From contig MESI01000066.1 of assembly GCA_001770935.1 (NCBI GenBank), forward strand, positions 1 to 54,426: DNA of 54,426 nucleotides, read 5' to 3'. The notes below the pieces were generated by a model. That model did no database searches. It was not told the DNA's origin and worked only from the letters and a program-made list of their open reading frames with translations. Shown here piece by piece: positions 7,301 to 22,211 of the stretch. Position numbers and translations under genes: made by a program. Position 1 is the first letter of the stretch. The number at the start of each line of letters is the position of its first letter. The stretch comes from Burkholderiales bacterium RIFCSPLOWO2_12_FULL_61_40 (lineage in GTDB: Bacteria > Pseudomonadota > Gammaproteobacteria > Burkholderiales > Burkholderiaceae_C).

Positions 7301-9482
7301 GCCCCCGCAGGGCCGCATGGCAGGCCAGGGCCTGCAGGTCCAGCGGCAATTTGCGCCGCCAGTTGGGCTGATCGCCCCCACTGCCCGGCAGGTTGACCGA
7401 CTCGGCCACCCCCAGCACGTCCTCCAGCTGGACCGTCATCAGCGCGCACGGGCTGGCGGCGAGGTAGGCATGGACCGCCTGCACCACCCCAGGCGACAGG
7501 TCCTGCTGGCCTGCGGCCAGCGCCACCTGCGCCAGCGGCAACAGGCCCGCGTGCTGCAGCGCCAGCAAGAGCTGCAGGCGGTCCTTGGCGCGCGCCAGCA
7601 GTTGCTGCTCCAGACGCAAGGGGTCCGGGTACAGGCCCAGCTGCCAGCGCCGCTGCAAGTCCTGCCCGCGCCACCATCCGGCCAACGGTGCCAGGTCATG
7701 CGTGCCCACCGCCGCCAGCGCCTGGGGGGGGTAATCCGCTGCGGGTTTGAAGTCGCCGTTGGCCTGGCGTTCAAAGTACAGCAGCCGGTAGGACAGCACG
7801 TCCACGCGTGCCAAAGCCGCACGCACCACATCGTCCACCGTCCCCAGGTCTTCGCCGATCACCATGCAGCGGTTGCGCTGGCTCTCCAGCGCCACGATGG
7901 CCAGCAGCTCGTCCAGCGGGTAGTGCACATAGGTGCCTTCGTCCGCGCCCTGCCCTGCCGGTATCCAGAACAGGCGCATCAGGCCCATCACATGGTCGAT
8001 ACGCAGGGCGCCGGCCGCACGCATGTTGGCGCGCAGGGTGTCAATGAACAGGCGGTAGTGGCGGGTGCGCAAGCGGTCGGGGCGCAGCGGCGGCAAGCCC
8101 CAGCGCTGCCCTTGCAGGTTGAAGTCGTCCGGGGGGGCGCCCACGCTGGCATGCAGCGCAAAACAGTCCTGATCGGCCCAGACCTCGGAGCCCGCAGCGT
8201 CGACCGACACCGCCAGGTCCAGGTACAAGCCCACACCCATGCCCAGGGCCAGGCAGCGGTCACTGGCGGCGGCCAACTGCCGTGCCGCCAGCCACTGCAG
8301 GTACAGGTGGTACTGCACACGCCCGGCGTGTTGTGCCGCAAAGTGCGCGGTGTCGGTACCGGCGGGGTCCCGGTACGCGGGTGGCCACACCGGCCAGCCC
8401 CAGACCGCGGCATCGGCCTGCTGCCAATGGGCTTGCAGCGCTTCGTACAGCGCATGGCGGTACAGCGCCTCGCCGCCTTCGGCCACAAAAGCCAGAAAAG
8501 CGCGGCCCGCGTCGTCGTGGCCGGTGCTGCCATCACTGGAGAGATGCCGTGCGCGAAAGTGGCTGTACAGCAATTCAAGCGCCTCCAACTTCGCCGCCGC
8601 CACGCCCACCGGGTCGACCAGCTCGGTCTCGCGCAGAGCGGCCAGCCGCGCCTGAAATTCGGGGGTGCGCAGCAGCCGCTGTAGGGGCTCGCAACTGGCG
8701 AAGCCCTCGACTGCCTCCACGTCGATGTACAGCACGTTGAGCTGCTGCCGGGACGACGGGCTGTAGGGGCTGACGTGCGCGGGCTGGTGGGGAAACAGGG
8801 CGTGCAGCGGGTTGAGCCCAATGAGGTCTGCGCCCAGCCCCGCCATGTGCCCGACCAGCAGGGCCAGGTCGCTGAAGTCGCCCATGCCCCAGTTGCGCCG
8901 GGACCGCAGCGCATACAGCTGCACGGCCGGGCCCCAGACCCGCCCGCCGTCTTGCACTGCTGCGGGCCGGTAGCAGCGCTCGGGCGCGCTGATCACCAGG
9001 GTTTCGCCCGGCAAGCCTTCCAGGCCCAGGAAGTGGTAGCCCGCAGCCAGACGCAGCGCCACGGTCAGGGTGCGTTCACTCCACGCCATGCCCTGGTGTT
9101 GTGTGCGGGCAGTCTGCGCCAGCAGGCTGGTGTCCGCCACGCCCTCGTGCCGGGTCCCGTCTTCGTCCCGGATGTGCCAATGGAGACGCGCCATGGCCGC
9201 AGGCAGGCGCACCACCACGTCCCAGGTCGGGGCGGAGGCCTGGATGGCAACCACCGGCGGCAGCGTCTGGGCCCAGACCGCGCTGCGGGCCTGAACCAGG
9301 GCGTCGCGCACACTGGCCGGGTCGTCCACCCGGACACCGAATTCCGCCAGCAAGGCCAGCAGCCCTGCATGCGCCACTGCGTGGTGCGTGCCCCAAATGT
9401 CGTGGTACTCGGTGGCAATGCCAAAGTGCGCACACAACTGATTCAGGGCCTGCGTGTCGCGGTGGCTCCAGGGCTCAGGCAT
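4371..9482 (-). CDS. malQ-treY: Fused 4-alpha-glucanotransferase / malto-oligosyltrehalose synthase (MalQ-TreY)
   Basis: Two-enzyme protein of 1703 aa. Residues 1 to about 740 are MalQ (GH77): SRRNWGMGDFSDL, PYSPSSR, the nucleophile region ALRIDHVMGL and the acid/base region MVIGEDLGTV. From about residue 751 it is TreY (GH13): VPRATYRLQLHKDFGF, MVPNHMGV, LRIDHPDGL with the nucleophile Asp, VVAEKI with the acid/base Glu, and STHDNKRSED. MalQ transfers maltodextrin segments and TreY converts the reducing-end bond to trehalose; TreZ then releases trehalose. The ATG at 9482 overlaps the treZ stop by 8 nt (ATGCCTGA), so the in-frame extension to 10307 is antisense to nothing real and is excluded. 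It is last in the operon. The fusion joins consecutive steps acting on the same short dextrins. Confidence 0.95.
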   Translation of the reverse strand: MPEPWSHRDTQALNQLCAHFGIATEYHDIWGTHHAVAHAGLLALLAEFGVRVDDPASVRDALVQARSAVWAQTLPPVVAIQASAPTWDVVVRLPAAMARLHWHIRDEDGTRHEGVADTSLLAQTARTQHQGMAWSERTLTVALRLAAGYHFLGLEGLPGETLVISAPERCYRPAAVQDGGRVWGPAVQLYALRSRRNWGMGDFSDLALLVGHMAGLGADLIGLNPLHALFPHQPAHVSPYSPSSRQQLNVLYIDVEAVEGFASCEPLQRLLRTPEFQARLAALRETELVDPVGVAAAKLEALELLYSHFRARHLSSDGSTGHDDAGRAFLAFVAEGGEALYRHALYEALQAHWQQADAAVWGWPVWPPAYRDPAGTDTAHFAAQHAGRVQYHLYLQWLAARQLAAASDRCLALGMGVGLYLDLAVSVDAAGSEVWADQDCFALHASVGAPPDDFNLQGQRWGLPPLRPDRLRTRHYRLFIDTLRANMRAAGALRIDHVMGLMRLFWIPAGQGADEGTYVHYPLDELLAIVALESQRNRCMVIGEDLGTVDDVVRAALARVDVLSYRLLYFERQANGDFKPAADYPPQALAAVGTHDLAPLAGWWRGQDLQRRWQLGLYPDPLRLEQQLLARAKDRLQLLLALQHAGLLPLAQVALAAGQQDLSPGVVQAVHAYLAASPCALMTVQLEDVLGVAESVNLPGSGGDQPNWRRKLPLDLQALACHAALRGLGHTLAELRPHRSRTPLGRGRVQAKVPRATYRLQLHKDFGFGDAMRILPYLARLGVSHVYCSPIQRARAGSMHGYDVVAHGEVNPELGGREGFERFVAALHERGMGLLLDMVPNHMGVLGADNAWWMDVLESGPASLFAQHFDIDWQPLNPELTGKVLLPVLGDHYGDVLMTGAVVLRFEEDSGSLALHYFAHRFPLAPESYPLVLVRAQARLNDVDLGASLASTATAFGHLPGRDASEPDARAERARDKELLKTRLARLVARNPAVAQAIAAAVAELNLASARDALHALIEAQAYRLAYWRVAADEINYRRFFDINELAALRMEREEVFEATQSFALDLACAGLVDGLRIDHPDGLFDPARYFAQLQEGYARRAGLVLPGQEADGRPARWLYVVAEKIVAPHEELPLSWSIHGTTGYDFANLANGVLVDTSAEARFGCIWRNFTGIGQPFREVARAGKRDIMRTTLSSELNVLSTELLRIARADRRTRDYTHNALRRALAEVTACMPVYRTYILDEATAQDQHYVDWSVQQAERSSQDADLSVFGFVRQTLLGRAVPGASADVGERVRRFAVRFQQFSAPVAAKGVEDTAFYRYFPLSSLNEVGGDPDRFGVSVADFHQANALRAQQWPHTLLASSTHDNKRSEDVRNRINVLSEMPATWRLALRRWRDLNRGIRAALQAQGAPAGAPSHADEYLLYQTLLGTLSPGALGAGTLQPYTERIVQYMRKAAREAKVDTRWTNPNLAYESTLEGFVRAVLSSPDDNPFLEQLQRLGATLAWFGAFNSLSMTLLKLSSPGVPDLYQGHEQVALTLVDPDNRNPVDYAALEQSLTALQALDPAQLASLAATPHDGRAKLWTLWRLLALRQAQAALFREGNYTALAVHGAQAEHVIAFARRHQGHTLVVLAARLFARLQGEALRPPLGEATWGDTAVQVDMPEGTRLTDALSGAVHVVMQGHITLAAAFARLPAAALLAQA

Positions 9483-11333
9483 GGTTGGGGTGGGTCTTTT
9501 GCAGCGTGACGTGCACCGCACCACGGGCCAGCTGCAGCGTGCAGGCGCTGTCCGCCAGTGTGCCAATGGAATAGAGCGGTACGCCCGCCGGTTTGCCGAC
9601 ACCGCCCACCGGCTTGGCGCCAAAATGCGCCAGCAGACGCAACTGTGGCCCCAGCGGATCACCCGTAGGCTTGCCCAGCGTCCATTCGACCCACAGGGTT
9701 TCACCAGTGCAGCGAAAGCGCCCTGCGCCGCACGGGCTGGCCAACAGCGGCACCAGCCAGCGCTGGCGCAACGCCAGCAACTGCTTGATGCCGACCCACC
9801 ATTCCCGGTGCAGAGGTGCGTCGCGCTCGGTCCAATCCAGTTGGGAGGCGAGAAATGTCGCTGCCGCATTGGGGTCTGGAATGCAGGCACGGGCGGCGTC
9901 CTCGGAGAAAGCGGCAAAACGGCGAAACTCCTCGTGCCGCCCCCATGACACGGCCTGGGCCAATTCCGGGCCAAAGTCACAGAAATACAGAAACGGCGTG
10001 GTGGCCGCGAATTCGTCGCCCATGAACAGCATGGGGGTGTGCGGCGACAGCAGCACACAGGCAAAGACCGCGCGCAACAGCACCGGGTCGCCCAGGGCGT
10101 GGATGCGCTCCCCCAGGGCGCGGTTGCCGATCTGGTCGTGCGACTGCACGAATGAGACAAAGGCATGCAGCGGCAAACCGGCACTGGGCTCCCCGCGCAA
10201 GGCCCCGTGGCGGTAGGGTGAGGGCTGCCCCTGGTAGATAAAACCCTGGGCCAGTGCACGCCCCAGCTGCGCCACCGGCGCCTGGGCGAAATCGGCGTAG
10301 TAGCCATCGGTCTCGCCGGTGGTCAGCACATGGACCGCATGGTGCAGATCGTCATTCCATTGGGCGGTGGCGGCACGCGCAATCCCGTGCGCGTCGCGTT
10401 CCAGCAAGGAGGCCTGGTTGGCTTCGTTTTCCAGCACCACATGCACCAGCCGCTCCCGGCCCGGCCCGCTGTGTAGCGCTTCGCAGATCTCGCGCACGAT
10501 GTGCACGGGAGAATCATCGCGGATGGCGTGCACGGCGTCCATGCGCAAACCGTCGAAATGGAATTCGTCCACCCAGTAGAGCGCGTTGTGGATGAAAAAG
10601 TCGCGCACGGTACGTGATTGCGGTCCGTCAAAGTTGATGGCTGCCCCCCAGGGGGTCTGGTGGGCCGGGTTGAAGAATGGGGGGCAGTAGAGGTGCAGGT
10701 AGTTGCCCTCCGGGCCAAAATGGTTGTAGACCACGTCCAGCAGCACCGCCAGACCCAGCCCATGCGCCGCATCCACCAGGGCCTTGAGTGCATCCGGCGT
10801 GCCATACGCGGCATCGGGCGCAAACGGCAACACGCCGTCATAACCCCAGTTGCGCCGACCCGCAAAATCGGCCACTGGCATCAGCTCCACGGCGGTGATG
10901 CCCAGCTCGGCCAGGTCCCCCAGGCGGGCCTGTGCCGCCGCGAAGCTGCCCTCGGGTGTGAACGTGCCCAGGTGCAGTTCGTAGAGCACCACTTCGTGCC
11001 ACGGGCGTCCGCGCCAGGCCAGGTCTTGCCAGGTGTAGGCGCTGGGGTCGATGACCACGCTGGCGCCATGCACATCGTCCGGGTTGCAGCGCGACGCCGG
11101 GTCCGGCACGCGCTGCCCGTTGGGCAGGCAATAGCGGTAGCGGTGGTCGGCCTGGGCCTGTGCCACCACGAGACGGTGCCAGCCCTTGGCATCGCGCACC
11201 ATGGGCAGGGCCACCGTACCATCGTCGAATCCGTATTCCAGAACCACCTCTTCCAGGGTTGGCGCCCACAGCGCAAAGCGCACACCACCGCTGGGCAGCA
11301 CAGCCGCCCCGAAGGGCATGGCATGGGCCCGCT

Positions 11334-11337
<4 letters not shown>
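9475..11337 (-). CDS. treZ: Malto-oligosyltrehalose trehalohydrolase
   Basis: GH13 enzyme of 620 aa that hydrolyses maltooligosyltrehalose, made by TreY, to free trehalose plus a shortened dextrin. An N-terminal carbohydrate-binding beta-domain (GVRFALWAPTLEEV, residues 19-33) precedes the barrel. Visible motifs are YELHLGTFTPEGSF (119-132), DVVYNHFGPEGNYL (201-214), the nucleophile D267 in GLRMDAVHAI, the acid/base E303 in VVLENEAN, and SHDQIGNRALG. TreZ is distinguished from GlgB by FTPEG and the GPEGNYL loop. The ATG at 11337 overlaps the glgX stop as ATGA, and its stop overlaps the malQ-treY start by 8 nt, so all three are probably translationally coupled. The longer frame reaching 11628 is not credible. 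Confidence 0.95.
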
Positions 11338-13493
<2,156 letters not shown>

Positions 13494-13514
13494 GGGGTCC
13501 GGGAGTCCCGTGCG

Positions 13515-14192
13515 TCAGGCCTCGTCCTTGTCCTTTTTTTCCTGCGGCCACCAGTGCGCGATGCGCTGGGCTGCCCAGTCCCGCCCGCCCAGGCCGAAGG
13601 CCAGTGCCAGCGCAAACACGACACCGGCAAGGATCACCAGAAAGCTCTGGCGCACGATGTCTCCGCCCACCTGGGTCTGGTCCAGCGCAATCATGACCAC
13701 AAAGACCATGACCGTGGTCTGCACCAGCTTGCCCAGCAGCCCGGCATCCTGGAGCTTGGCGTTGCCAGCCAGGGTGTCGCCCGCGAAACGCGCAAAATAA
13801 GACCCCAGCACCAGTTCCAGCAGGGCCAGAAAAATGTTCGGCGCAAACCACACGACCCGCGACAACAAGTCGGTGATGTAGGTCAGGCCGAGCCCGTTAA
13901 AGGCAATCAGCAGTGCGGCCAGGACGACCCACCAGTGCATGAGCAGGCCAAAGATGCCCGTCGTGTCACCGGTCATGCCACTTTGCTGCAGGAAGCCGTC
14001 CAGGCCTGAGCGCTCGGTGAGCACCTTGAAGTTCATCGCCTGCAGTGCCTTGGTCACCGCAATGCGCACCACCTTGCCAAGAAGCCAGCCCCCCAGCACC
14101 ACCACCGCAGCGCTCAGCAGGCGCGGCAGGAAAGCGCTGATCTGCAGCAAGATGACCCGCAAGGGCTCCAGTTGAATGTCGAACCTTTCCAT
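13515..14192 (-). CDS. MscS-like / conserved TM-helix membrane protein
   Basis: Inner membrane protein of 225 aa with about five hydrophobic helices (roughly residues 22-45, 85-102, 118-140, 158-173, 183-202). The segments LPRLLSAAVVVLGGWLLGKV and FAPNIFLALLELVLGSYFA resemble the conserved TM-helix repeat (PF05552) found in mechanosensitive-channel relatives. The MscS cytoplasmic beta-domain is missing, and the tail is charged (KKDKDEA). A GGAG site stands before the ATG. It is embedded in the trehalose/alpha-glucan operon between treS-mak and glgX. Since trehalose is an osmoprotectant, an osmotic-response role is a reasonable inference, but channel activity is not shown. Confidence 0.8.
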   Translation of the reverse strand: MERFDIQLEPLRVILLQISAFLPRLLSAAVVVLGGWLLGKVVRIAVTKALQAMNFKVLTERSGLDGFLQQSGMTGDTTGIFGLLMHWWVVLAALLIAFNGLGLTYITDLLSRVVWFAPNIFLALLELVLGSYFARFAGDTLAGNAKLQDAGLLGKLVQTTVMVFVVMIALDQTQVGGDIVRQSFLVILAGVVFALALAFGLGGRDWAAQRIAHWWPQEKKDKDEA

Positions 14193-14231
14193 GGTGTTGT
14201 CTCCAGTTGGGGGGCAGGTGCAATCACGGCT

Positions 14232-17567
<3,336 letters not shown>

Positions 17568-17575
17568 GGGCGGGC

Positions 17576-19618
17576 TCAGAGGAAGTAATCAAAGTCGCGC
17601 TCGTTGCGCACATGCCGACGCAGCACAAAAATGTGGGCGGGCACGGTGTGGGGGTCCAGCCGGATGAGGTGCTGCGAACCCTGCCAGAAAAAGCGCTGGT
17701 TGCTCAACAGGTCATGCATCTGAAAGGCCCGCGATGGCTCGACCTGGAGGCTTTCCGGCGACAGTGTCAGCCACCCCGACTGGACGTGGTGCGGGTCCAG
17801 GTTCACCACGGTCAGGATCACGTTGTCGCCGTTGTGTGCGGTCTTGGTGTAGGCCAGGAGCTGGTCGTTGTCGATCGGCACAAAACACAGCCCCAGGTTG
17901 GTATGCAGCGCCGGGTTGGCACGGCGGATCTGGTTGATACGGGTGATGAAGGGGGCCAGGCTGGCCGGGTCATCGTGGTTCCAGTGGCGCAGCTGGTACT
18001 TCTCGGAGTTCAGGTACTCCTCGCTGCCCGCCTCTCGGGGCTGGTGCTCGCGCAGCTCAAACGCCGGGCCGTAGATGCCATAGTTGGCCGCCAGGGTGGC
18101 CGCCAGCACCAGGCGGGCCATGTACACCGCAGGCTCTCCCTGCTGCAGTCGCTCGTGCAGGATGTCGGGCGTGTTGGGCCAGGCATTGGGGCGAAAGTAG
18201 TCGGCATGCGCAGCGCTGGACAGCTCGGTGAAATAGGCGGTCAGCTCCTCTTTGCTGTTGCGCCAGGTGAAGTAGGTGTAGGACTGGGAAAAGCCCAGCT
18301 TGGCCAGGCGGTGCATGATTTTCGGGCGGGTAAAAGCTTCGGCCAGAAAGAGGACCTCCGGGTGCGCGCCCTTGATCTCCGCGATGACCCACTCCCAAAA
18401 TGCCAAGGCTTTGGTGTGCGGGTTGTCCACCCGAAACATGTGGATGCCCTCACCAATCCAGTGCTCGAACACACTTTTGAGTTCCATCCACAGACCGTGC
18501 CAGTCCTCGCTCTCGAAATTGAACGGATAAATGTCCTGGTACTTTTTGGGCGGGTTTTCGGCATACTGCACGCTACCGTCCGGGCGCCAACGGAACCAGG
18601 CGGGGTGCTCCTTCACATAGGGGTGGTCCGGCGCGCACTGGAAGGCAATGTCCAGCGCAATCTCGATGCCGAAGCTGGCCGCCTGTGCCACCAGATGCCG
18701 GAAGTCTTCGGGCGTCCCCAGTGCGGGCAGGATGGACTTGTGGCCCCCTTCGGCCGCACCAATCGCCCAGGGGCTACCGACATCCTCCGGGCCGGCAGCC
18801 AGCGCATTGTTGCGGCCCTTGCGCAGCACCCGGCCGATCGGGTGAATGGGCGGGAAATACAGCACATCAAAACCCATGGCCGCAATGGCGGGCAAGCGGG
18901 CCTCAACATCCTTGAAAGTGCCATGCTGGTCGGGCTCAGGGGCTGCACTGCGGGGAAACATTTCGTACCAGGCACTGAAGCCCGCCCGCTGGCGGTCGAC
19001 GACCAAGGGCAGTTCCACCGGGCTTTGCGCCTGCTGGCGCCGGTCGGGATAGCGCGCGGCCAGCACGGCAAGACAGGGGTCCAAGGCCTGCGCCTGGAGT
19101 GCCTTGGCTTCGGCCGTGGGATCGGTCCCGGCGCGTTCCAGGTCACCGGCCCACCGCAACAGTCGTTTTTGGTCTTCGCCGCTGGCGCGCTGCGCACACT
19201 TGGCGATGACCTGCGCACCAACCCGTGCCGCCATGTGAATGTCTTCGCCCTCGGTGCGGCGCGCCATATCCTGCCGCCAGGAGTCAAAGGCGTCCACCCA
19301 GGCGCACACGCCATAGCGGTAGCGCCCCACCACCATCAACGCGAATTCCGCCACCCACACGTCGTTGCCCAGCAGCGCCATGGGGACCTCGCGCACCTCG
19401 GCCTGGCCTTCCTCGCGCCAGCACAGCAGGACGCGCAGCGCATCGTGGCCGTCGGTGAAGCAGTGGGCGGTGACCCGCATGCGCTCGCCCACAACCCGCT
19501 TCACCGCGAAGCGCCCGCCGTCCACGGCGGGCAGCACGGTGTCGATGACGGCGCGAATGCGCCCGTCCTGCGCCTCGGGCGGGCGCCATTGCGGCGACAG
19601 CACAAGGGCCTCAGGCAT
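17576..19618 (-). CDS. glgE: Alpha-1,4-glucan:maltose-1-phosphate maltosyltransferase
   Basis: GH13_3 maltosyltransferase of 680 aa that adds maltose from alpha-maltose-1-phosphate to the non-reducing end of alpha-1,4-glucan. The N-terminal domains (residues 1-200) are followed by AWYEMFPRS (216-224), [17 protein letters not shown] (255-271), nucleophile D398 in [10 protein letters not shown], acid/base E427 in FLAEAFTRP, and [14 protein letters not shown] (355-368). The last motif and the DNPHTK loop are GlgE hallmarks. The start overlaps the glgB stop by 8 nt through ATGCCTGAG, the same junction used between treZ and malQ-treY. With TreS-Mak and GlgB it makes up the complete GlgE pathway. 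Confidence 0.97.
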   Translation of the reverse strand: MPEALVLSPQWRPPEAQDGRIRAVIDTVLPAVDGGRFAVKRVVGERMRVTAHCFTDGHDALRVLLCWREEGQAEVREVPMALLGNDVWVAEFALMVVGRYRYGVCAWVDAFDSWRQDMARRTEGEDIHMAARVGAQVIAKCAQRASGEDQKRLLRWAGDLERAGTDPTAEAKALQAQALDPCLAVLAARYPDRRQQAQSPVELPLVVDRQRAGFSAWYEMFPRSAAPEPDQHGTFKDVEARLPAIAAMGFDVLYFPPIHPIGRVLRKGRNNALAAGPEDVGSPWAIGAAEGGHKSILPALGTPEDFRHLVAQAASFGIEIALDIAFQCAPDHPYVKEHPAWFRWRPDGSVQYAENPPKKYQDIYPFNFESEDWHGLWMELKSVFEHWIGEGIHMFRVDNPHTKALAFWEWVIAEIKGAHPEVLFLAEAFTRPKIMHRLAKLGFSQSYTYFTWRNSKEELTAYFTELSSAAHADYFRPNAWPNTPDILHERLQQGEPAVYMARLVLAATLAANYGIYGPAFELREHQPREAGSEEYLNSEKYQLRHWNHDDPASLAPFITRINQIRRANPALHTNLGLCFVPIDNDQLLAYTKTAHNGDNVILTVVNLDPHHVQSGWLTLSPESLQVEPSRAFQMHDLLSNQRFFWQGSQHLIRLDPHTVPAHIFVLRRHVRNERDFDYFL

Positions 19619-21491
19619 GGGCGCAGCACTCCAGAATCAGGGTGGACAGCGGCGGCAGGGTCAGACACAGCGATTGGGCGCGGCCATGTGCGGACACAGG
19701 CGCAGCTTCGACACCGCCCAGATTGCCCCAGCCCGCGCCGTCGAACTCTTTGGCATCACTGTTGAGCAGTTCACGCCAGAACCCCGCGGCGGGTACCCCC
19801 AGCAGGTAATTGGTGCGGGGCACCGGCGTCAGGTTGCAGACCACCAGCACGGGGGCACTTCCCTCGCGCGGCTTGCGCACAAAGGCGTAAACACTGACCT
19901 GGGCATCGTCTGCGGCCACCCATTCAAAACCGTCCGGGGAAAAATCCAGCTGGTACAGCGCCGGGGTGCCCCGGTAAACGCGGTTCAACTGCGCCACAAA
20001 ACGCTGTAAACCGGCATGGCCTTCCAGCGCCGCCACCCACCACTCCAGTTCGCCGTCGTGCGTCCATTCGCGGCGTTGGCCGAATTCCGCCCCCATGAAG
20101 AGCAGTTTTTTGCCGGGGTGCGTCCACATGAAGCCCAGGTAGGCCCGCAAGTTGGCGAACTGCTGCCAGTGGTCGCCGGGCATCTTGCCCAGCAGCGACC
20201 CCTTGCCATGCACCACCTCGTCGTGCGACAGGGGCAGGACAAAGTTCTCGGTGAAGGCATAGACCATGGCGAACGTCAACCGGTGGTGGTGGTACTGGCG
20301 GTAGACAGAGTCTTCCTGCATGTAGGACAGGCTGTCGTGCATCCAGCCCATGTTCCACTTCATGCCAAAACCCAGGCCGTCCATCTCCACCGGTCGCGAA
20401 ACCCGGGGCCAGGCGGTCGATTCCTCGGCGATGGTGAGAGTGTCCGGGTGCTCGCGGTACACCGCGCGGTTCAGGGTCTGCAAGAAGGCGATGGCCTCCA
20501 GGTTTTCCCGCCCGCCGTGGCGGTTGGGAATCCATTCGCCCGGTCCGCGTGCGTAGTCGAGGTAGAGCATGGACGCCACCGCATCCACCCGCAGGCCGTC
20601 GACGTGGTATTGGCGCAGCCAGAACAGGGCTGACGAGATCAGGAAGCTGCGGATTTCATGGCGTCCGTAGTTGAAGAGGCTGGAATTCCACTCGGGATGA
20701 AAACCCTGGCGCGGGTCCGCGTGCTCAAAGAGATGGGTGCCGTCGAAATACCCCAGCCCGTGCGCATCCGCCGGAAAGTGCGAGGGCACCCAGTCCAGCA
20801 GCACGCCTATGCCCTGCTGGTGCAGGTGGTCCACAAAATACATGAAATCCTGCGGCGTGCCGTAGCGCGCGGTCGGCGCGAAATACCCGATGGTCTGGTA
20901 GCCCCAGGAGCCGTAAAACGGATGTTCGGTCACCGGCATCAGCTCAACGTGGGTGAAGCCCATGTGCTTCACATAGTCGGCCAGGGCCTGCGCGAGTTCG
21001 CGGTAGCTGTAAAAGCGCCCGTCCGGGTGGCGTCTCCAGGAACCCAGGTGAACCTCGTACACCGCCATCGGTGCATCCAGCGCATTTTTGGCGCCACGCG
21101 TGGACATCCAGGCCTGGTCGCCCCAGGTGTATTCAAGGCTCCAGACCCGCGAGGCCGTGGCCGGCGGCGCTTCGGCATACCGGGCGAAAGGGTCGGCCTT
21201 GTCCGCCACATGTTGGCCGTGGTGGGAATGGATGCGGTATTTGTACGCCTGCCCCTGCTGCGCTTGCCCGGCAAAACCTTGCCAGATGCCCGTGCCATCT
21301 CCGCGCAGCTGCAGGCCGTCCGCATCGCCAGCCCAGACGTTCCAGTCGCCGATAACCGCTACCGATTCGGCATTGGGCGCCCAGACCGCGAAGTCAGCCC
21401 CGCCCGAAGGCCGCAGGTGGCAGCCCAGCCAGTCAGCCAGACGGGTATGCGTTCCCTCGCGAAAAAGATAGATGTCGTGGTCGCTTGCCAT
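19611..21491 (-). CDS. glgB: 1,4-alpha-glucan branching enzyme
   Basis: GH13 branching enzyme, 626 aa from the ATG at 21491. The CBM48 domain ([18 protein letters not shown], 34-51) is followed by [11 protein letters not shown] (144-154), [13 protein letters not shown] (187-199), DWVPSHFP (233-240), nucleophile D303 in [15 protein letters not shown], acid/base E356 in TIAEEST, and [14 protein letters not shown]. It introduces alpha-1,6 branches into the glucan made by GlgE. The N-terminal extra domain of E. coli-type GlgB is absent. The frame can also start at TTG 21542 or GTG 21512; none of the starts has a strong ribosome site, and ATG 21491 ([15 protein letters not shown]) matches the usual beginning of short GlgB proteins. 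First gene of the seven-gene operon. Confidence 0.95.
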   Translation of the reverse strand: MASDHDIYLFREGTHTRLADWLGCHLRPSGGADFAVWAPNAESVAVIGDWNVWAGDADGLQLRGDGTGIWQGFAGQAQQGQAYKYRIHSHHGQHVADKADPFARYAEAPPATASRVWSLEYTWGDQAWMSTRGAKNALDAPMAVYEVHLGSWRRHPDGRFYSYRELAQALADYVKHMGFTHVELMPVTEHPFYGSWGYQTIGYFAPTARYGTPQDFMYFVDHLHQQGIGVLLDWVPSHFPADAHGLGYFDGTHLFEHADPRQGFHPEWNSSLFNYGRHEIRSFLISSALFWLRQYHVDGLRVDAVASMLYLDYARGPGEWIPNRHGGRENLEAIAFLQTLNRAVYREHPDTLTIAEESTAWPRVSRPVEMDGLGFGMKWNMGWMHDSLSYMQEDSVYRQYHHHRLTFAMVYAFTENFVLPLSHDEVVHGKGSLLGKMPGDHWQQFANLRAYLGFMWTHPGKKLLFMGAEFGQRREWTHDGELEWWVAALEGHAGLQRFVAQLNRVYRGTPALYQLDFSPDGFEWVAADDAQVSVYAFVRKPREGSAPVLVVCNLTPVPRTNYLLGVPAAGFWRELLNSDAKEFDGAGWGNLGGVEAAPVSAHGRAQSLCLTLPPLSTLILECCAHA

Positions 21492-21605
21492 GTAAAACCA
21501 TTGCCGCTGCACATTGCCGATCCATGAAAATTCATAGTGCAATGGGCTGCGGCGAATGCCTTGACAAGACGCACGCCAGGGGGCGACGGCCGCTTTTTTC
21601 TCCGC

Positions 21606-22166
21606 CTACCGGCCGTAGCGTGCCGTCAGGCTGGCCTTGGCAATCGCATGGCTGTTGAGCATGAACCCGGCGAACGATGCCGTGGCGTTGGCGGGCAGGT
21701 TCAACTTGTCCACGTTCAGCGCGTACACCGTGAAGTTGTAGCGGTGCGGCGCATCGCCCATGGGAGGACAGGGCCCGCCCCAGCCGGGGGTGCCAAAGTC
21801 GGTGGGGATTTGTTGCGCGCCTGCGGCCACCAAAGCGCGCCCGTCCGCCGTCCCCACCCCTTGCGCCAGGCCGGTGGCCGTGGCGGGGATGTTGACCACC
21901 ACCCAATGCCAGAACCCTGCGCCCCCGGTGGGGGCGTCGGGGTCATGCACCATCAGCGCAAAACTCTTGGTGCCAGGTGGCGGGTTTTGCCAGTTCAGGC
22001 CCGGCGACAGGTTCTGCCCGGTGCAACCCATACCGTTGTAAGCAAAACGCGGGGCGATTGACGCATCGGCCGCGATATCGGCACTCGCCAATTCAAAGTT
22101 TTGCGCCTGCGCAGCGCCACTGAAAGCGCACAGGGCTATGAGCCCTGCCATCCATGTCTGTTTCAT
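21606..22166 (-). CDS. YbhB/YbcL family PEBP-like protein, exported
   Basis: Phosphatidylethanolamine-binding-protein (Raf kinase inhibitor-like) fold, 186 aa. A signal peptide covers residues 1 to about 22 (MKQTWMAGLIALCAFSGAAQA). The family blocks are SPGLNWQNPPPGTKSFALM, HDPDAP (ligand-pocket DPDAP), GFWHWVVVNIP, GWGGPCPPMGD and HRYNFTVYAL. The E. coli relatives bind small anions and have no firmly assigned role. AAAGGA lies 8 nt before ATG 22166, so that start is preferred to the in-frame ATGs just upstream. It lies 114 nt upstream of glgB in the same direction; a shared transcript is possible but not evident. Confidence 0.9.
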   Translation of the reverse strand: MKQTWMAGLIALCAFSGAAQAQNFELASADIAADASIAPRFAYNGMGCTGQNLSPGLNWQNPPPGTKSFALMVHDPDAPTGGAGFWHWVVVNIPATATGLAQGVGTADGRALVAAGAQQIPTDFGTPGWGGPCPPMGDAPHRYNFTVYALNVDKLNLPANATASFAGFMLNSHAIAKASLTARYGR

Positions 22167-22201
22167 ACCAGGTCCTTTCATCACAGTTGAAAATTTCCCA
22201 T

Positions 22202-22210
22202 CCCCCCCCC
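22202..22210. repeat. C9 homopolymer tract
   Basis: Nine consecutive C residues directly beyond the stop codon (22212-22214) of the DJ-1-like gene. Slippage here would not change either neighbouring protein. Confidence 0.8.
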
Positions 22211-22211
22211 T

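Noticed and set aside
5262..8684. Very long open frame on the plus strand opposite malQ-treY, and similar ones at 11160-14009, 14172-17387 and 17612-19765
   Set aside because: They lie exactly antisense to well-motivated glycoside hydrolase genes in GC-rich DNA, lack recognisable domains and have Gln/His/Arg-rich shadow composition. They are codon-bias artefacts.
9483..10307. N-terminal extension of the MalQ-TreY frame, and likewise 11338-11628 ahead of treZ
   Set aside because: Both run out of frame through the upstream gene; composition is Trp/Cys/Arg-rich shadow, and good overlapping starts (ATGCCTGA, ATGA) exist downstream.
22202..22210. Phase-variable C9 tract
   Set aside because: It lies outside both reading frames just after a stop codon, so slippage would not switch a gene.
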